From an uncultured Bacteroidales bacterium (lineage in GTDB: Bacteria; Bacteroidota; Bacteroidia; Bacteroidales; Muribaculaceae): DNA of 9,671 bases. Within the stretch, counting starts at the first letter, position 1. Every line of letters starts with the position of its first letter. A program made the position numbers and the translations under genes. A model generated the notes under the pieces. That model saw only the letters and a list, made by a program, of their open reading frames with translations. It did not search any database and was not told the origin of the DNA. The DNA lies in contig URZM01000076.1 of the NCBI GenBank assembly GCA_900552315.1, positions 1 through 9,671 on the forward strand, read 5' to 3'. Shown in pieces: positions 1-5,232 of this stretch.

Positions 1-62
1 AAAAGCCGTGCTGCAAGAGGCGGGACGGGGTTCGTAAAATTAGGTTGCAAATTAGTGGCACA

Positions 63-80
63 GCAAAATTTCGATTTTGC
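63..80 (+). other. Perfect 7-bp hairpin with TTCG tetraloop
   Basis: GCAAAAT, loop TTCG, ATTTTGC: a perfect inverted repeat closing a UUCG tetraloop. No T-tract follows, so it does not look like an intrinsic terminator. It could be a structural element of an RNA, or a recombinase or relaxase-type site at the end of a mobile element. The function is unknown. Confidence 0.5.
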
Positions 81-118
81 AAGTTGCTGATATAAACGTA
101 TTTGGAGCATAAGGAACA

Positions 119-135
119 AGTCCCTCCAGCTCCAC
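119..135 (+). other. tmRNA 3'-end-like segment, possible attachment-site remnant
   Basis: The segment AGTCCCTCCAGCTCCAC resembles the last bases of bacterial tmRNA (T-arm 3' strand plus acceptor strand, normally ending CAGCTCCACCA). Here the terminal CCA is replaced by CT, and the T-arm 5' strand with its TTCGA loop is missing (GGAACA is found instead), so a working RNA end is not encoded. Tyrosine recombinases often use the 3' ends of tRNA and tmRNA genes as attachment sites and leave such partial copies at the far end of an integrated element. A strong terminator 35 bp downstream would fit the original terminator of the RNA gene. No integrase is visible, so this is tentative. Confidence 0.3.
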
Positions 136-145
136 TTGTAACCTC

Positions 146-163
146 GGACTGAAATCAGTCCAA
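146..163 (+). repeat. Direct repeat copy 1 (also a small hairpin)
   Basis: GGACTGAAATCAGTCCAA matches the copy at 229-246 at 16 of 18 positions. This copy is also a perfect 6-bp hairpin (GGACTG, loop AAAT, CAGTCC). The two copies lie on either side of the terminator at 171-206. Confidence 0.55.
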
Positions 164-170
164 ACAAGAC

Positions 171-206
171 AAACCTCAGACTATCAAATAGTTCTGAGGT
201 TTTTTT
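171..206 (+). terminator. Rho-independent terminator, rightward
   Basis: The stem AAACCTCAG/CTGAGGTTT plus an inner CTAT/ATAG (loop CAA, one bulged T) runs into a seven-T tract. It would end a transcript entering from the left of the window. On the minus strand only three T follow the hairpin, so it is at best weak against leftward transcripts leaving the insertion sequence. Confidence 0.85.
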
Positions 207-228
207 CGTATCTAATCCTTTCGATTCA

Positions 229-246
229 GGACCGAAATCAGACCAA
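229..246 (+). repeat. Direct repeat copy 2
   Basis: GGACCGAAATCAGACCAA, the second copy of the repeat at 146-163. Its two substitutions (T to C, T to A) break the hairpin pairing seen in copy 1. It ends 7 bp before the left inverted repeat of the insertion sequence. Confidence 0.5.
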
Positions 247-253
247 GAAAAGA

Positions 254-278
254 GGGTCAAGCCGAAAATACGGTGCAT
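254..278. repeat. Left terminal inverted repeat of the IS
   Basis: Starts GGGTCAAGCCGAAA and ends CGGTGCAT. It matches the reverse complement of 1654-1678 at 22 of 25 positions; the mismatches are bases 15-17. Confidence 0.88.
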
Positions 279-311
279 CTGTTAAATTGGAGCAAATAAA
301 ATGTTAAAATT

Positions 312-1238
312 TCAGGCGTATAGCTTGACGAGTCGGAAGATTAAGAAATCGCGGTCGCGGACTCCTCGCATCTGCGAGCGGAAGATTTTCACCTTGGAGT
401 TGAAGGCTTCGGCATAGGCGTTTGTGGCTCGCCGACGGAAATAATTGAGGATAGTCGGGGCATCGTTCCTGAACGTCTTGATGACAGAGCGGAAGTTGTT
501 GTTGCCCAATGCCATTACCTTTTCATACCACTTGTTCATCCGCCCCATTGCTTTGGTCGGTGATATCTCCGCGTTGAAGATCTGGCGCAGTTCCATGGCG
601 AGGTGGTATGCGGCTTTCAGTATCGGATAGTGCTTGAACAGAATGTTCGCGCGATGCCGCTGTATGTCAGTCCATTTGTTCTGCGACATCATAAGCGTGT
701 GCTTGCTGCGGGCGAGTATCTGACGCATGGTCTCGCCGTTTGAGTATGTCACTGGCGGAATCGATCTGTCCCGGTTGTTTTCTTCGGCGATGAGCTGACG
801 GCGTATGTCTATGCGTATCTCATCAACAGCCTCATTGTAAACCTGCTGCACATGGAAGCGGTCGTTGACAACGTGGGCGTTACAGAAAACCTCGGCGGCA
901 ATGAGCATCATCGACGGCGACAGGTCGCACGTCACCTCCTTCACCCGGCGTCTGACCAATTTCCCCATGGCTCCGACGAGGATCGGGATTATCCCGTCGC
1001 TCTTTGTGCCGGGGATGGCCGCCGCCAGCGTCCCATGGCCACCGTGACCGTCCTTGTTGGTCAGGAAAGTCCATACCTCGCCGTTGCTCAGACAGGTCTC
1101 GTCAAGGCTCATGTACGGCCCGATGTTGGCGGCGTTGAAATAAAACCCGCAACCGAGTTCGTTCTCGCACCATTCGGAGTATCCGCTCAATTTATTACGG
1201 TACATGTCAGCGAAATACTTGCCGTTGACGCAGTACAT
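312..1238 (-). CDS. ISAon1-type transposase, DDE catalytic part
   Basis: 308 residues from the first ATG of the open frame. It resembles the DDE_Tnp_ISL3 fold. The candidate catalytic triad is D46 (in SLDET), D105 (in TCDLSP) and E277 (in TNAYAEAFNSK). The conserved NDRFHV block is at 125-130 and the ISL3-like C-terminal YFRRRATN...NSKVK...RGVRDRDF region at about 267-298. All blocks are present with no internal stop, so the protein looks complete. The open frame extends upstream of this ATG to 1286, overlapping the end of the preceding ORF, which suggests that the full transposase is made by a frameshift rather than from this ATG. ORF2 lies in the +1 frame relative to ORF1. Strong family call; the mode of expression is inferred. 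Confidence 0.88.
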   Translation of the reverse strand: MYCVNGKYFADMYRNKLSGYSEWCENELGCGFYFNAANIGPYMSLDETCLSNGEVWTFLTNKDGHGGHGTLAAAIPGTKSDGIIPILVGAMGKLVRRRVKEVTCDLSPSMMLIAAEVFCNAHVVNDRFHVQQVYNEAVDEIRIDIRRQLIAEENNRDRSIPPVTYSNGETMRQILARSKHTLMMSQNKWTDIQRHRANILFKHYPILKAAYHLAMELRQIFNAEISPTKAMGRMNKWYEKVMALGNNNFRSVIKTFRNDAPTILNYFRRRATNAYAEAFNSKVKIFRSQMRGVRDRDFLIFRLVKLYA

Positions 1239-1272
1239 CCGCGCTATGTGCTTGATGGATAAAGCTGTCGTC

Positions 1273-1623
1273 TCAACCTTCGTCTTTTAAAAAAGCCACG
1301 AACTCGGCGCTGAGTCGTGTGCCCTCCTCGTTGGGAAGTTCAAGATTATAGCTGAATATCTCGTTGGTCTTCTTGTCCCACCATTTGTTCTTGCGCATGT
1401 GCAGATAAACGGGTCTGCCTCGCATGGGATAGTCCTGTACTGTTACATAGTCCGTGTATCCACGGGCTACTATGTTCGGATTACGACAGTCCTCGTCGGA
1501 AAGTTTCTTCTTCTCGTCAAGCCATATGTCGTATGACAGCTCTGTCTTTTCAAACTTGACCATCTCAAACAGCTCATTTAAGCCTTCGGGTAAAAACTGC
1601 CAAAATGCATCACTGGTTTTCAT
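1273..1623 (-). CDS. ISAon1-type transposase, N-terminal region
   Basis: 116 residues. The protein matches the pattern of the short first ORF of ISAon1-type elements: FLPEGL near the N-terminus, a charged helix with LDEKKK, then the block QDYPMRGRPVYLHMRKNKWWDKKT (about 63-86) and the ending EGTRLSAEFVAFLK. This part probably carries the DNA-binding function in front of the catalytic ORF, which is inferred from ISL3 transposase organisation. The ATG at 1623 lies 31 bp inside the right inverted repeat, as expected for the first gene of an IS. The last codons contain TTTTTTAAAAG (1294-1284) just before the stop, where the frame of the catalytic ORF opens. Confidence 0.85.
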   Translation of the reverse strand: MKTSDAFWQFLPEGLNELFEMVKFEKTELSYDIWLDEKKKLSDEDCRNPNIVARGYTDYVTVQDYPMRGRPVYLHMRKNKWWDKKTNEIFSYNLELPNEEGTRLSAEFVAFLKDEG

Positions 1624-1653
1624 GACGCAAATTTAACATTTTTCCCTAAATCC

Positions 1654-1678
1654 ATGCACCGGGATTTCGGCTTGACCC
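1654..1678. repeat. Right terminal inverted repeat of the IS
   Basis: Reverse-complement partner of 254-278, reading outward-in as GGGTCAAGCCGAAA, three mismatched bases, then CGGTGCAT. It marks the upstream end of the transposase genes. Confidence 0.88.
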
Positions 1679-1690
1679 GAATATACTCAT

Positions 1691-1720
1691 GTTCGCATTA
1701 TCGCAATGTTCGCCTTATCG
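1691..1720 (+). repeat. Tandem 13-bp repeat upstream of the OMP promoter
   Basis: GTTCGCATTATCG (1691-1703) and GTTCGCCTTATCG (1708-1720) differ at one base and are spaced 17 bp start to start. A more degenerate third copy, GTTCGAAATATCCG, starts at 1732. They sit 30-60 bp upstream of the promoter at 1751-1781, where activator or repressor sites would be expected. No regulator can be named. Confidence 0.4.
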
Positions 1721-1750
1721 GCGTAAAAAGTGTTCGAAATATCCGATGCG

Positions 1751-1781
1751 TTTTGATAGTTGGCATAAAGTTGTAGCTTTG
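1751..1781 (+). promoter_or_regulatory. Bacteroidota-type promoter for the OMP gene
   Basis: TTTTG at 1751-1755 (-33 element) and TAGCTTTG at 1774-1781 (-7 element, consensus TAnnTTTG) with an 18-bp spacer. Transcription would start near 1786, giving a leader of about 45 nt. The -7 match is perfect; the spacer is slightly short of the usual 19-21. Confidence 0.65.
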
Positions 1782-1832
1782 CTCCCGGTTTAGAACTCAT
1801 AACTTATCACAGCACCAAAAAACACAAAGACT

Positions 1833-2528
1833 ATGAAGAAAGTTTTAGTATTCGCGGCAGCTTCTTTGCTCTCCCTCTCCGCTTTCGCCCAGGATTACCT
1901 TCTCGACAATCCAGCCAACCGGGCCTATCTCGGCGTGCGTGCGTCCTATGACCTTTCATGCCCCGGCAAGATAAAGGCCGGCGACGAAAAGGCAAAAGTC
2001 TTCGGCAACGGCTCCGGCGTGAGCCTCGGCCTGGTCTACAACCAGCCCTTGGTGGCCAACCTGTTCCTGGAGCCGGGTGTCTCGTTCTATTACAACACGG
2101 AGTCCATCGACCCGGACGCGCTCACCGACCTCAACGTCAAGGATGCCTTCAAGAACCGCTCCATGCGCAAGTTCGGCATGCAGGTGCCCGTCCAGTTCGG
2201 CTATCATTTCGACTTTACCCCTGACATGAACCTGGCCATAATGACCGGCCCCGTGCTCAATGTCGGCTTCTCCGACGACTACTATGTCACTACCGAGCCT
2301 GTGGCCGGCCACCGTGCGCACGCCTCCGGCACCGCCTATGGAGAGGACGGCATCCTGAACCGCGTGGATTGCGCATGGCGCATAGGAGTGGGTTTCACAT
2401 TTTCACACAATTACTTTGTGGGCGTGAGCGGCGACCTGGGCATGTGCAACATGCTGAAGGAGAACTTGGACGGTAAAGTCAAGTTCCACGAGAACGCCGT
2501 GCATGTCACGCTCGGCTATAACTTCTGA
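1833..2528 (+). CDS. Outer-membrane beta-barrel protein
   Basis: 231 residues. The N-terminus is a classical signal peptide: MKK, a hydrophobic core at 4-18 and a likely cut after A19 (AFA|Q). The rest alternates polar and hydrophobic residues in strand-like stretches (YLGVRASYDL, SGVSLGLVYNQ, LEPGVSFYYNT, FGMQVPVQFGYHF, AIMTGPVLNVGF, WRIGVGFTFS, YFVGVSGDLGM), with long polar loops between them. It ends in VHVTLGYNF, an aromatic C-terminus of the kind recognised by the BAM complex. This fits the small OMP_b-brl/porin-like family of about 8 strands common in Bacteroidales; the specific role is unknown. It is a single-gene unit between its own promoter and terminator, and codon use is GC-rich like the neighbouring chromosomal genes. 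The A-rich sequence before the ATG is typical for the phylum. Confidence 0.85.
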   Translation: MKKVLVFAAASLLSLSAFAQDYLLDNPANRAYLGVRASYDLSCPGKIKAGDEKAKVFGNGSGVSLGLVYNQPLVANLFLEPGVSFYYNTESIDPDALTDLNVKDAFKNRSMRKFGMQVPVQFGYHFDFTPDMNLAIMTGPVLNVGFSDDYYVTTEPVAGHRAHASGTAYGEDGILNRVDCAWRIGVGFTFSHNYFVGVSGDLGMCNMLKENLDGKVKFHENAVHVTLGYNF

Positions 2529-2560
2529 CGCTTTCAATTACTACAAGAAGAACACACGCG

Positions 2561-2593
2561 AGGCGCATCCCGGCCGGGACGCGCCTTTTCTTT
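2561..2593 (+). terminator. Terminator of the OMP gene
   Basis: The stem AGGCGC/GCGCCT continues after one A-C mismatch with TCCC/GGGA around a GGCC loop, followed by TTTTCTTT. It lies 32 bp after the OMP stop codon and separates that gene from the methionine operon. Confidence 0.82.
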
Positions 2594-2656
2594 AGCGTAT
2601 GCGTTGCCAATCAACTTTTATGTCGGAAACTTTTTGTTGAGATTTTTCGTTGAATA

Positions 2657-2688
2657 CTTGGCCAGTTTAATCAAAAGCGGTAACTTTG
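2657..2688 (+). promoter_or_regulatory. Promoter of the methionine operon leader
   Basis: CTTG at 2657-2660 and TAACTTTG at 2681-2688 (perfect TAnnTTTG) with a 20-bp spacer, matching the Bacteroidota primary-sigma consensus. Transcription should start near 2692, about 20 nt before the leader ORF. This places both the leader ORF and the attenuator terminator inside the transcript. No SAM-riboswitch-like fold was recognised by eye between here and metY. Confidence 0.75.
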
Positions 2689-2712
2689 CCGCAGACTAAT
2701 CAAAAGACGACA

Positions 2713-2814
2713 ATGACGCACGTAGTCAACATACATATCAATCGGCAGCCTGCGGACAGCATAATGTCCATGGGTATGATGATGATGTGCATGATGGAGA
2801 CGCCGTGCAGTTAG
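2713..2814 (+). CDS. Methionine-rich leader peptide (attenuator)
   Basis: A 33-codon ORF starting MTHVVNIHINRQPADSI and continuing MSMGMMMMCMMETPCS. Nine of the 33 residues are Met; eight fall in residues 18-28, with Cys at 26 and 32, and the ORF ends in adjacent stops TAG TGA. It starts about 20 nt after the predicted transcription start, and its stop lies 34 bp before an intrinsic terminator that precedes metY by 15 bp. By analogy with the his, trp and thr leader peptides, scarce charged tRNA-Met would stall the ribosome on the Met run and favour an antiterminator; fast translation to the stop would let the terminator form. The Cys codons could add a cysteine signal, since sulfide supply and homocysteine synthesis are linked. 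The sequence pattern is direct; the mechanism is inferred. No strong Shine-Dalgarno site is present, as usual in the phylum. Confidence 0.8.
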   Translation: MTHVVNIHINRQPADSIMSMGMMMMCMMETPCS

Positions 2815-2856
2815 TGACTGTTGCCAATAATATTCATTAATCATAACCGACCGGCG
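2801..2856 (+). promoter_or_regulatory. Candidate antiterminator pairing
   Basis: The end of the leader ORF, CGCCG (2801-2805) and GTTA (2810-2813), can pair collinearly with TAAC (2844-2847) and CGGCG (2852-2856), with a mismatched loop between the two blocks. The CGGCG half lies in the 5' arm of the terminator, so the two structures exclude each other. A ribosome stalled on Met codons 22-25 would leave 2801-2813 free, while one at the stop codon would cover it. The helix is short and was found by eye. Confidence 0.4.
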
Positions 2857-2884
2857 CGAAACCAACTCGTGCCGGTCTTTTTTT
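2849..2884 (+). terminator. metY leader: Attenuator terminator before metY
   Basis: An 11-bp stem: GACCGGC/GCCGGTC extended by GCGA/TCGT (one G-U pair), loop AACCAAC, followed directly by seven T. It stands between the only recognisable promoter and metY, whose ATG follows after 15 bp, so expression of the operon needs readthrough. It is not the end of the OMP gene, which already has its own terminator and is separated from this site by a promoter. Confidence 0.9.
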
Positions 2885-2899
2885 ATCCTTTCAATTCCT

Positions 2900-4186
2900 A
2901 TGGACTACAAGAAATTACACTTTGCGACCCTGCAAATCCACGCAGGCCTGGACCGAGAAAACCCGTCATGCTCCCGTGGCAATTCCATCACTCCGACTGC
3001 CGCGTATCGCTTCCCCTCCTGCGAGTATGCCGCCAATCTGTTCGAGCTCTCCCAGGCAGGCAACATCTACACGCGTCTGCAAAATCCCACCACCTCGCTC
3101 TATGAGGAACGCATAGCCGCGCTCTATGGCGCGTCGGGTGCCGTGGCTACTTCCGCAGGTATGAGCGCCATTGTCACCGCAGTCACTTGTCTGGCAGGCG
3201 AGGGGCAAAACATCGTGGCGTCCCCTTACCTCTATGGCGGCACTTACAACCTCTTCCGCCACACGCTTCCACGCCTCGGCATAGAGGTGCGCATTGCCGA
3301 GCGTCTTGACTGCGACTGTTTTGGGTCCCTGTGCGACGGGAACACGCGTGCAATATTTGTGGAAAGCATGGGCAATCCCACTTGTGCTGTCCCTGACCTG
3401 GAGTCGCTCGGCAAGCTGGCCGCCAGCCGCCACATCCCTTTCATAGTCGACAATACCTTCGGCGCCGGCGCTTTTCTGTGCAACCCGCTGCATTGGGGCG
3501 CCAACATAATCACCGACTCCGCCACCAAGTGGATAAACGGCCATGGCACAGCCATGGGCGGTATAATAGTGGACGGTGGCAATTTCGACTGGAGCGGCTT
3601 CACCGGTATCGACTCCCCGTCTGAGGGTTACCATGGCCTCAATCTTTGGAAAGCTTTCGGGCCGCTTGCATTTGCCGTGAAATGCCGTGTGGACGGTCTT
3701 CGCGACCTTGGCGGCTGTCCTTCACCTTTCGACAGCTACCTTATGCTTCTGGGTCTGGAAACGCTCTCGCTGCGTGTGCGCCATCAGGTCGAGTCGACAC
3801 GCCTCTTGGCCGAGTTCCTGAGGGTCAGCCCGGCGGTGAAGCACGTAAGCTATGTCGGGTTCGAGGACAATCCTTGGCATGAAAATGCACGCAAATATTT
3901 CAAGTTCGGAGCGGGCGCCGTACTCAACGTGGAACTCCAAGGTTCGCTTGAGACTACCGTGAAATTTGTGGAAGCGCTGCAACTATGCACCCACATGACC
4001 ATGATAGGCGACTCGGTGACAGCCGTCACTCACCCGGCATCTACCACACACAGGCAATTGAGCGCCGAGGACCTGGAGAGCGCCGGCATCACACCCACCT
4101 TGCTGCGTGTATCGCCGGGACTGGAGGATATAGAGGACATCATAGCCGATTTCAAACAGGCATTTGCCAAAGCCGCGCTGATATGA
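2900..4186 (+). CDS. metY: O-acetylhomoserine sulfhydrylase
   Basis: 428 residues, the usual length for MetY. It is a cytoplasmic PLP enzyme of the Cys/Met metabolism family that replaces the acetyl group of O-acetyl-L-homoserine with sulfide to give homocysteine. Visible motifs: YTRLQNPT at 57-64 (Tyr and Arg that bind the cofactor phosphate from the neighbouring subunit), SAGMSA at 85-90, DNTF with D184 (contacts the PLP pyridine nitrogen) and SATKWINGHG with K210 as the PLP lysine. The length and the pairing with metX favour MetY over the shorter cystathionine enzymes MetB/MetC, although activity on other sulfur donors cannot be excluded. It is the first enzyme gene behind the Met-rich leader and attenuator, and its stop overlaps the metX start by 4 bp, implying coupled translation. 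Confidence 0.93.
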   Translation: MDYKKLHFATLQIHAGLDRENPSCSRGNSITPTAAYRFPSCEYAANLFELSQAGNIYTRLQNPTTSLYEERIAALYGASGAVATSAGMSAIVTAVTCLAGEGQNIVASPYLYGGTYNLFRHTLPRLGIEVRIAERLDCDCFGSLCDGNTRAIFVESMGNPTCAVPDLESLGKLAASRHIPFIVDNTFGAGAFLCNPLHWGANIITDSATKWINGHGTAMGGIIVDGGNFDWSGFTGIDSPSEGYHGLNLWKAFGPLAFAVKCRVDGLRDLGGCPSPFDSYLMLLGLETLSLRVRHQVESTRLLAEFLRVSPAVKHVSYVGFEDNPWHENARKYFKFGAGAVLNVELQGSLETTVKFVEALQLCTHMTMIGDSVTAVTHPASTTHRQLSAEDLESAGITPTLLRVSPGLEDIEDIIADFKQAFAKAALI

Positions 4187-5220
4187 GAAAGCATCGCTTC
4201 AATAAACCCTTTGTCACTGAAAATGGCGACAGCATTGAGGGACTGGAGTTGGCTTACCAGGTGTGGGGCAGTCCTGATGCCGAACACTCTAACGTGGTGT
4301 GGGTATGCCATGCACTCACAGCCAACAGCGATGTGGCGGACTGGTGGCCCGGCACCGTTGAGCCCGGCAAATTCCTCGACCCGGCCAAGTGGATGGTGAT
4401 TTGCGTAAACATCCCGGGGTCCTGTTACGGTTCCACCGGGCCACTCTCCATAAATCCTGCTACCGGAGAACCATATTACAGTGACTTTCCTCCGCTCACC
4501 ATGCGTGACATCGCCCGCGCGCTGTCCCTGATGGCCGACGCGCTTGGGCTGGAGCATATCAATACCATAATAGGCAGCTCGGTCGGTGGTTTCCAAGCTT
4601 TGGAGTGGGCGGCCTCCGAGCCTTGGCGCTTCGGACGATTGGCGCTCATAGCCACTGCTCCGGAAGCGACCCCCTGGGCCATAGCCTTGGACGAGACGCA
4701 ACGCATGGCCATCATGGCCGACAGCTCCTGGGGCGAACCCCGTCCGGACGCAGCTGCCGCTGGATTGGCTGCCGCCCGAGCCATCGGTCTGCTCAGCTAT
4801 CGTGGTGGTTCGGCGTACAACAAGACCCAGCGGGACGCTACTGTGAGTGAGCCGTTCCCGCAGCGCAGGGCATGCTCCTATCAGCGACATCAAGGTGCGA
4901 AATTGGTTAAGCGCTTTAACGCGTACTCCTACATTTCCATCCTCAATGCCTTTGACACCCACGACATAGGACGCGACCGAGGGGGGATTGCGGCAGCCTT
5001 GGCCTCCATCAAGGCTCCGGCCATTGTAATAGGCATCTCCACCGACATCATATTCCCTCCGCAGGAAATGAAGGCGATGGCCGACATGCTTCCCAACGCC
5101 CGCTACGAGGAAATATCCTCGGACATGGGGCATGACGGCTTTCTGGTTGAGGACAGACAGCTCAACGACATCCTGGTGCCGTTCATGAACGACACCGCTC
5201 CAAATTTTACAAATAAATAA
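4183..5220 (+). CDS. metX: Homoserine O-acetyltransferase
   Basis: 345 residues from the ATG that overlaps the metY stop (ATGA). This start is preferred because the MetX-like sequence (RKHRFNKPFVTENG) begins there; the same frame is open further upstream but only through metY. The protein is an alpha/beta-hydrolase-fold enzyme that moves acetyl from acetyl-CoA to homoserine, the activation step of methionine synthesis. The likely catalytic triad is S133 in the nucleophile elbow GSSVGG, D288 in GISTDIIFP and H317 in MGHDGFL. Family landmarks include CHALTANSD (42-50), NIPGSCYGSTGP (76-87) and the SYISILNAFDTHDIGR block (249-264). Some MetX-like enzymes use succinyl-CoA; the metY partner argues for acetyl. 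The hom gene follows after 12 bp. Confidence 0.93.
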   Translation: MRKHRFNKPFVTENGDSIEGLELAYQVWGSPDAEHSNVVWVCHALTANSDVADWWPGTVEPGKFLDPAKWMVICVNIPGSCYGSTGPLSINPATGEPYYSDFPPLTMRDIARALSLMADALGLEHINTIIGSSVGGFQALEWAASEPWRFGRLALIATAPEATPWAIALDETQRMAIMADSSWGEPRPDAAAAGLAAARAIGLLSYRGGSAYNKTQRDATVSEPFPQRRACSYQRHQGAKLVKRFNAYSYISILNAFDTHDIGRDRGGIAAALASIKAPAIVIGISTDIIFPPQEMKAMADMLPNARYEEISSDMGHDGFLVEDRQLNDILVPFMNDTAPNFTNK

Positions 5221-5232
5221 TGCCACAATATT

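Larger units (their letters stand above)
1..253. other. Gene-free left flank
   Basis: No convincing gene lies here. Three plus-strand frames are open from the window edge and stop at 35-37, 88-90 and about 93-95, so at most the last dozen to thirty codons of an upstream gene could be present. None of the three tails is recognisable and I do not choose between them. The stretch holds a UUCG hairpin (63-80), a tmRNA-3'-end-like segment (119-135), a strong terminator (171-206) and a pair of short direct repeats, all listed separately. It ends at the left boundary of the insertion sequence. Confidence 0.6.
254..1678 (-). mobile_element. ISAon1-type insertion sequence (ISL3-like)
   Basis: A 1,425-bp element bounded by 25-bp inverted repeats (254-278 and 1654-1678) that start GGGTCAAGCCGAAA and end GGTGCAT, with three mismatches in the middle (22/25). 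Both transposase ORFs lie on the minus strand and are ordered as in ISAon1-type elements: a short N-terminal-region ORF (1273-1623), then a DDE catalytic ORF in another frame (312-1238). Repeats starting with GG and the C-terminal transposase motif fit the ISL3 superfamily. ISL3 elements usually duplicate 8 bp of target, but the flanks here (AGAAAAGA on the left, GAATATAC on the right) do not match, so the insertion is old or its flanks were rearranged. Both ORFs look intact and transposition ability cannot be excluded. Confidence 0.88.

Noticed and set aside
100..136. Complete tmRNA or tRNA 3' end
   Set aside because: The T-arm cannot fold (no TTCGA loop or 5' T-stem strand) and CCA is replaced by CT, so at most a partial attachment-site copy is present.
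1..253. CRISPR array in the left flank
   Set aside because: Only two imperfect copies of one 18-mer are present, with no regular spacers and no cas genes.
1288..1294. TTTTTTA as a -1 programmed frameshift site in the transposase
   Set aside because: The -1 frame runs into a TAG before the catalytic ORF, and the catalytic ORF is in the +1 frame, so a standard -1 slip here cannot join the two.
2566..2593. OMP terminator as part of the methionine control region
   Set aside because: It lies upstream of the operon promoter at 2657-2688 and directly follows the OMP stop codon, so it belongs to the OMP transcript.
2671..2865. Minus-strand ORF of 64 residues with a His-rich run opposite the Met leader
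   Set aside because: The His run (CAT codons) is the reverse complement of the ATG run. The promoter, terminator and downstream enzyme genes all point to the plus strand.
3985..4182. Upstream extension of the metX frame by 66 codons
   Set aside because: The extension runs inside metY, has no MetX-like sequence, and the ATG at 4183 overlapping the metY stop gives a normal MetX N-terminus.
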